Below, piece after piece: positions 6,783 through 10,120 of a DNA stretch of 10,120 bases. A program made the translations under genes and the position numbers. The DNA is from CAZUVM01 sp964623885 (GTDB taxonomy: Bacteria > Verrucomicrobiota > Verrucomicrobiia > Limisphaerales > UBA8199). How positions within the stretch are numbered: the first letter of the stretch is position 1; each line of letters begins with the position of its first letter. The DNA is taken from NCBI GenBank assembly GCA_964623885.1, contig CAZUVM010000060.1:1-10120 (forward strand), given 5' to 3'. The notes below the pieces were generated by a model. That model searched no databases. It worked only from the letters and a program-made list of their open reading frames with translations, and was not told the origin of the DNA.

Positions 6783-7973
6783 TTAAGCCGATAATGGGAC
6801 TGAAGAACGCGCGCTGGTTTTGTCTTTCACAGGTGTGCCGGTGGTTGAGAGCGCATCGGGGGTTTCTGGAGTTGGATATTTATCCGCGGAGGGAGAAAGC
6901 GCCTTCAGGCAGCCGGATAGGTCTTCAATGCGCAGTCGCTGGTACGTCCGGTGCACCGTAGTTGAAGCATGACCAATAAAGCGCATAGCTGTGCTTTCGG
7001 GAATGGTTCGCGAGCGGGCTAGCCGAGTGACGGCCGACACGCGAAGGCTGTGAAAGCAAGCGCCCGGGATCTTCTTTTTGATGCCATGGCGTTTCAAAAA
7101 ATCGAACCATTTACGTGAGCTGCGCGTGGAACCGCTTGGCTCCGCGTAGGTCTCTTTGGCGCGGGCCTTCTTCAACTCTTGGAACAAAGGTATGAGCTCC
7201 GGGTGAAGGGCGGTGGTGTGCTCGCGGTCGCCTTTAATCCGGAACCGAATGATACCGGCCGTCCCGTCCTCATTGATATCAACATCGGTCATGGGGTTCA
7301 GGTGAGTTTCTTTAAGCCGACAACCTTGGTAGCGGGCGATGAGGAACGAGTTGCGGAAAAAGGTTTGCGACTCTTTCGGTTCTTTGAGTATCGCCTGCCA
7401 GATCATGTCGAGGTCGACGTCTGTAAACTCGGGTTTCTCTTTAGGTCGGTGGTGTTTGATTCCCAGTGCGGTGACCGGGTTAAACGGGGCAAAGTCGCGC
7501 CGTACCGCTTCACGCATGATAAGAGAGAGGATTTTGAGTTCGAGCCGGGCTGTGTTGTGCACAGCCCGATACCTGCCGTTCTTGGGATCGGGGTGCGACC
7601 GCCATTCAATGTATTCCAGGCAGCGAGCGCGGGTGAGTTGCCGAGGCAAGTGGATCTCCTTCTCGGCAAGAAAGTCGGAGAGGTTGCGCCAGATGGTGCG
7701 GTAGCGTACGAGGGTGGCCGGCTTGCAGTAGACCGTAAGGTAGTCGGAGACCCACACCCCCCAGGCTTCTTTGGGGGAGCATACGCTGAATCGGGATTCG
7801 GCCAGGGTTTTCTCGGCTTGGAGTTGCTTCGCCGCGCGGGTGTCCGACCCGACGCCGATCTTGTAGCCGGTCGAGTATCGGATGACCTGGCCGAGGGTAG
7901 GGCTTTCGGGTTGGCAATCGCGGCATTTAATCCACCAGTAGGGGGAGCCTGGGCGTTTGAAGAGTGAGGCCAT
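6783..7973 (-). CDS. Tyrosine-type site-specific recombinase/integrase
   Basis: The product is 396 residues from ATG at 7973. A TTG at 8048 would add 25 residues, but MASLFKRPGSPYWWIKC is the usual opening of such integrases, so the shorter form is preferred. Residues 1-60 form an arm-type N-terminal region, with Cys17 and Cys20 close together. Residues 66-165 are a SAM-like core-binding domain (ATLVRYRTIWRNLSDFLAEK at 86-105). Residues 180-350 are the catalytic domain: Arg219 (YQGCRLKET), Lys247 (RIKGDR), His308 and Arg311 (FHSLRVSAVTRLA), His335 (GHAS) and nucleophile Tyr344 (HRTYQRL). All are present, so the enzyme should be active. About 50 Ser/Thr/Pro-rich residues follow the catalytic domain. 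It reads leftward, with its start 101 bases from a tRNA 3'-end fragment that is probably its attachment site. No excisionase is seen. Confidence 0.93.
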   Translation of the reverse strand: MASLFKRPGSPYWWIKCRDCQPESPTLGQVIRYSTGYKIGVGSDTRAAKQLQAEKTLAESRFSVCSPKEAWGVWVSDYLTVYCKPATLVRYRTIWRNLSDFLAEKEIHLPRQLTRARCLEYIEWRSHPDPKNGRYRAVHNTARLELKILSLIMREAVRRDFAPFNPVTALGIKHHRPKEKPEFTDVDLDMIWQAILKEPKESQTFFRNSFLIARYQGCRLKETHLNPMTDVDINEDGTAGIIRFRIKGDREHTTALHPELIPLFQELKKARAKETYAEPSGSTRSSRKWFDFLKRHGIKKKIPGACFHSLRVSAVTRLARSRTIPESTAMRFIGHASTTVHRTYQRLRIEDLSGCLKALSPSADKYPTPETPDALSTTGTPVKDKTSARSSVPLSA

Positions 7974-7981
7974 AAATAAAT

Positions 7982-8050
7982 TGTGCCCTAGTGTGCCCAA
8001 AGTCACGAAAACTTGCAAGAACAAGCACGAAAATGCAATGGTTTGCAAAG
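7982..8050. promoter_or_regulatory. Phased short repeats between integrase start and tRNA scar (possible arm sites/operators)
   Basis: TGTGCCC occurs at 7982-7988 and 7992-7998, exactly 10 bases apart, just upstream of the integrase ATG. TTGCAA, itself a palindrome, occurs at 8013-8018 and 8043-8048, exactly 30 bases apart. Helical phasing and position suggest binding sites for the integrase arm domain, a directionality factor or a repressor. The inference comes from spacing only. Confidence 0.35.
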
Positions 8051-8073
8051 GCTTTCAAAGCTAAAATCAAACC

Positions 8074-8101
8074 GTGGGTTCGAATCCCACCCCTTCCGCC
8101 A
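8074..8101 (+). other. Isolated 3' end of a tRNA gene; probable integration scar (attR-like)
   Basis: The stretch reads as T-stem GTGGG (8074-8078), loop TTCGAAT, T-stem CCCAC (8086-8090), acceptor strand CCCTTCC (8091-8097), discriminator G (8098) and encoded CCA (8099-8101). The matching acceptor strand GGAAGGG and any D or anticodon arm are absent upstream, so the tRNA is not complete. Discriminator G and the acceptor sequence fit tRNA-Ser best, but Asp or another G-discriminator tRNA is possible. Tyrosine recombinases commonly use the T-arm and 3' end of tRNA genes as att sites, and one sits 101 bases away. The orientation implies that the intact tRNA lies, or lay, to the left, outside this window. 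Confidence 0.75.
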
Positions 8102-8219
8102 GCTTCGTCGAAAGGCTCGCAACAGCAGGCTTGTTTTTGCGGAGCCGACCTGTTTGGCCCCTCCTTTGAGCACGCAAAGCGCGGTCACCCACTAAAGTGA
8201 CTCATATGACCGCAGGAGA

Positions 8220-8574
8220 TTAGCCAATGAACAAAGCTCTTGGGATGTTTTGATCGAGCCTAACCAGCTGCATCGAATTCCTCTTAGCCAGCTCCAGTAA
8301 GTGTCCGTCGGTGATGGCTTGAGGTTTCTTCACGAACGGCAATTGCGTGGCCCCAATATCATCCGCAATGAGCTCAAATCGAATGCAGGACGAGGCTTTT
8401 AGGGCATCAAGGGCTTGTTTAGCGGCTTCAATGTCAGGTTGCAGCCCCGTATTTACCGAAACTCTTACAAATCCCAGTTCGGTAGTTGAACAGGTGTGGA
8501 ATCCGCGCGCAGCCTTCCAGCCAGTGTTTCCAGCATTGAATTCAGATGGCCGGGTGCATAACCTCGGCAAACAC
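8220..8574 (-). pseudogene. vapC: Degraded VapC-type PIN-domain toxin gene
   Basis: The main frame (8220-8570) carries a clear PIN/VapC C-terminal two-thirds. It has HTCSTTELGFVRVS at 25-38 with Glu31, LIADDIGA at 67-74, ITDGHLLELAKRN at 86-98 with Asp88, and VRLDQNI at 103-109 with Asp106. VapC toxins are Mg-dependent ribonucleases held inactive by VapB. The N-terminal DxN acidic motif is missing. Its neighbourhood seems scattered over other frames: FAEVMHPA on the minus strand at about 8571-8548, then HLNSMLETLAG at about 8549-8518, then the main frame. At least two frameshifts are therefore needed to rebuild a normal N-terminus, and the first 10-12 residues are gone at the aquaporin start. 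No vapB lies upstream. It is unlikely to make an active toxin. Confidence 0.7.
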
Positions 8575-8587
8575 CTAGGGTAAAACT

Positions 8588-9214
8588 ATGAACAAATATG
8601 TCACAGAATTCATCGGGACGTTCTTTCTCGTGTTGACGGTCGGCTGTGCGGTGGTCATAGGAGGCACTGGCGTGATTGCGCCGCTGGCCATCGGGTCGGT
8701 CTTGATGGTGATGATCTACGCCGGCGGTCACATTTCCGGCGGCCATTATAATCCCGCGGTCACGCTCGGGGTTTATTTGCGCGGGCGCTGTCCCAAGACC
8801 GACGTCGTTCCTTATTGGGTGGCGCAATTTGCCGCAGCGTTGCTCGCCGCACTGGTGCTCAATTATCTCAAAGGGGAGGCCAACCCCAATCCGATGGTCC
8901 TGAAGGTCGGCCCGGCTTTGCTGGCCGAATTCCTCTACACGTTCGCCCTGGTTTACGTTGTGCTCAACAGCGCCACGGCCAAAGCCAATGCCGGCAATTC
9001 TTTCTACGGCCTGGCCATCGGTTTCACCGTGATGTCGGGCGCGTTCGCTGTCGGCAGCATTTCGAGCGCGGCTTTCAATCCCGCGGTTGCTTTGGGCATC
9101 TCGTTCATGGGTCTCTCCGCCTGGGCGAATATCTGGCTCTACCTGGTTGCCAATTTCGCCGGCGGATTCGTCGCCGCCTCGGTGTTCAAATTCCTGAATC
9201 CCGAAGACAAGTGA
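8588..9214 (+). CDS. Aquaporin/MIP-family channel lacking the NPA-2 arginine
   Basis: This 208-residue inner-membrane channel should pass water or small neutral solutes. The six-helix MIP fold is visible: helices near 3-23, 30-47, 74-94, 108-127, 137-156 and 177-202, with re-entrant half-helices at the two NPA motifs. NPA-1 is GGHYNPAVTLG (51-61) and NPA-2 is SSAAFNPAVALG (159-170). Orthodox aquaporins read NPAR at the second site. Here residue 167 is valine, so the arginine of the aromatic/arginine filter is absent and the pore may be wider or less selective. At 208 residues it is shorter than AqpZ (about 230). The start is supported by AGGG (8577-8580), 7 bases before the ATG. It stands alone, with its 5' side abutting the vapC remnant. 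Family identity is firm; the substrate is unknown. Confidence 0.92.
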   Translation: MNKYVTEFIGTFFLVLTVGCAVVIGGTGVIAPLAIGSVLMVMIYAGGHISGGHYNPAVTLGVYLRGRCPKTDVVPYWVAQFAAALLAALVLNYLKGEANPNPMVLKVGPALLAEFLYTFALVYVVLNSATAKANAGNSFYGLAIGFTVMSGAFAVGSISSAAFNPAVALGISFMGLSAWANIWLYLVANFAGGFVAASVFKFLNPEDK

Positions 9215-9282
9215 GATGGATTAATGGATTCTTGGATTCTTGGTTTGATGGAATTGGGCCGGCAGTAATGACGCGAAAGACT

Positions 9283-9313
9283 AACCACAGATGGACACAG
9301 ATGAACACGGATA
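9283..9313 (+). repeat. Left arm of a 31-base inverted repeat
   Basis: It begins AACCACAGATGGACAC and continues with a roughly 10-base periodic GAT-ACAC pattern. Its reverse complement recurs at 9410-9440 with 28 of 31 bases matching by eye. It resembles a repeat I recall from many environmental PVC-group genomes, where it is often mistranslated as 'NHRWTQMNTD'. It sits between converging genes. Confidence 0.85.
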
Positions 9314-9409
9314 CTACCGAGACCCGAACTCCTGTTTGACAAATATTTGAGACTCACCGAATAGTGATCCGCTCGAAGTAGCGAATCTCCTCCAACGAGC
9401 CACTTTTTC

Positions 9410-9440
9410 TATCCGTGTCTATCCGTGTCCATCTGTGGTT
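9410..9440 (-). repeat. Right arm of the 31-base inverted repeat
   Basis: It reads inward from AACCACAGATGGACAC on the minus strand (9440 to 9410). Together with the arm at 9283-9313 it encloses 96 bases without coding signs. Transcribed from either side it could fold into a long hairpin, so it may end transcription for both the aquaporin and the SDR gene. Alternatively it is a non-autonomous palindromic mobile unit. Confidence 0.85.
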
Positions 9441-9457
9441 GATTAAAATCGATCCGG

Positions 9458-10120
9458 TTAAGGCGTTTTGGCCTGAGCTAACCAAGCCGATATCACCTTC
9501 TCACACGTCTCATCCACCTGCGGACTCAAATTCTTTTGATCCGGATGCGCTCTGAGCCAGTTCACGGATTCACGCACTCCAACTCGGAACGGTATCCGAC
9601 ATTTGAATTCTGGCACGAACCGTTTGATTTTTGAATTATCGAACACACCGGGATGGGCCTTGTCGCCTTTCAGTGAGCCGATGAATTGCGGCGCGACCTG
9701 GCAGATGAACTCGGTCGGCACTTTGCAAACCAGGCTTGCCGGAGCCGGCGATCCGGTGACCGCCGCTGCGATTTCATCCACGATTTGGTTCCAGGTGAGC
9801 ACTTCGTCGCTGGTGATGTGAAAAGCTTCGCCAATGGCTTTCGGGTTGCCGACTAATCCGGCGAGGCCCAGCGCGAAATCGCGGGAGGCCGTCAACGTCC
9901 ATGGAATTTCACCGTCATCCGGCACAAACACCGGTTTTCCCTTTTCGAGTCGCTCGGCGAAACTATACGAGGCGCTGGAGACGGGGTTTGGAACCCACCG
10001 TTTTGAATACGTGTGGGACGGGCGCACAATGGTGACGGGAAATCCGTTCTCGCGGCACTTCCCCAGCAACCACTCTTCACACGCCAGCTTCTTTTGCGCG
10101 TAATCCCAAAACGCATTGCC
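9458..10120 (-). CDS. SDR-type NAD-dependent epimerase/dehydratase, N-terminus beyond window
   Basis: The last 220 residues of an extended short-chain dehydrogenase are present, running open to the right edge. The first visible residues GNAFWDYAQKKLACE contain the catalytic YxxxK pair, Tyr7 and Lys11. Next come VTIVRPSHTYS (the conserved VRP substrate-loop entry) and FALGLAGLVGNPKAIGEAFH, leading into ITSDEVLTWNQI, as in NAD-dependent epimerases. CRIPFRVGVRESVNWL, toward the C-terminus, matches their last helix. The cofactor-binding glycine motif and about 130 residues lie outside the window. A GT-rich Rossmann start and the exact substrate therefore cannot be checked; a nucleotide-sugar or similar small sugar or terpenoid substrate is possible. 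It converges on the aquaporin gene across the inverted repeat. Confidence 0.88.
   Translation of the reverse strand, partial: GNAFWDYAQKKLACEEWLLGKCRENGFPVTIVRPSHTYSKRWVPNPVSSASYSFAERLEKGKPVFVPDDGEIPWTLTASRDFALGLAGLVGNPKAIGEAFHITSDEVLTWNQIVDEIAAAVTGSPAPASLVCKVPTEFICQVAPQFIGSLKGDKAHPGVFDNSKIKRFVPEFKCRIPFRVGVRESVNWLRAHPDQKNLSPQVDETCEKVISAWLAQAKTP

Noticed and set aside
7179..7967. Long plus-strand open frame (262 codons)
   Set aside because: It lies wholly antisense to the integrase, which has complete catalytic motifs. The plus-strand translation shows no family features.
8001..8101. Complete tRNA gene
   Set aside because: Only the T-arm and 3' acceptor strand fold. The partner GGAAGGG and D/anticodon arms are missing; TTTGCAAAG near 8042 looks like an anticodon loop but has no pairing stem.
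8465..8827. Minus-strand open frame of 120 codons overlapping the aquaporin start
   Set aside because: Most of it is antisense to the aquaporin. Only its last part (about 8518-8549) may reflect old vapC coding, and that is covered by the pseudogene entry.
9214..9339. Coding tail translated as 'TNHRWTQMNTD' after the aquaporin
   Set aside because: This is the well-known kind of spurious frame made by the intergenic repeat, not a protein.
1..10120. CRISPR array or defence-system operon
   Set aside because: I found no regularly spaced direct repeats of 25-40 bases and no Cas, restriction or other defence proteins apart from the broken vapC.

Overview
This window looks like a piece of a Gram-negative, environmental bacterial chromosome of moderately high GC. 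The phylum Verrucomicrobiota (PVC group) is my best guess. It rests on a recalled similarity of the glycine-rich stress protein and of the intergenic 'AACCACAGATGGACAC' repeat to that group, not on a search.

Layout. Positions 1-4752 carry a leftward three-gene run of central and redox metabolism: an MDR-family NADPH-dependent oxidoreductase (3748-4752), alpha-glucan phosphorylase glgP (1142-3718), and 6-phosphogluconate dehydrogenase gnd (1-1122, cut by the window edge). Gaps of 29 and 19 bases suggest one transcript. GlgP releases glucose-1-phosphate from glycogen and Gnd makes NADPH and ribulose-5-phosphate, so the run links glycogen use to the oxidative pentose phosphate pathway and to an NADPH-using reductase. 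Upstream, after a 324-base non-coding gap, is a leftward general-stress-type membrane protein (5077-5589).

Positions 5590-8600 are an accessory stretch. It holds a small two-helix membrane protein (5716-5934). Next is a probable membrane-anchored PEGA-domain protein, split by an in-frame TAG into an anchor piece (6038-6208) and a PEGA piece (6215-6673). Then come a leftward tyrosine recombinase with all catalytic residues (6783-7973), the isolated 3' end of a tRNA gene that is probably its attachment-site scar (8074-8101), and a degraded vapC toxin gene (8220 to about 8574).

Positions 8588-9214 encode a rightward aquaporin-family channel. Its second NPA motif lacks the usual selectivity-filter arginine. 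A 31-base inverted repeat (9283-9313 and 9410-9440) lies between it and a converging SDR-type epimerase/dehydratase gene (9458-10120), which is cut by the right edge.

I see no clearly new multi-gene system. The most interesting items are the TAG-split PEGA gene, the recombinase/tRNA scar with its phased repeats, the vapC remnant beside the aquaporin start, and the arginine-less aquaporin.
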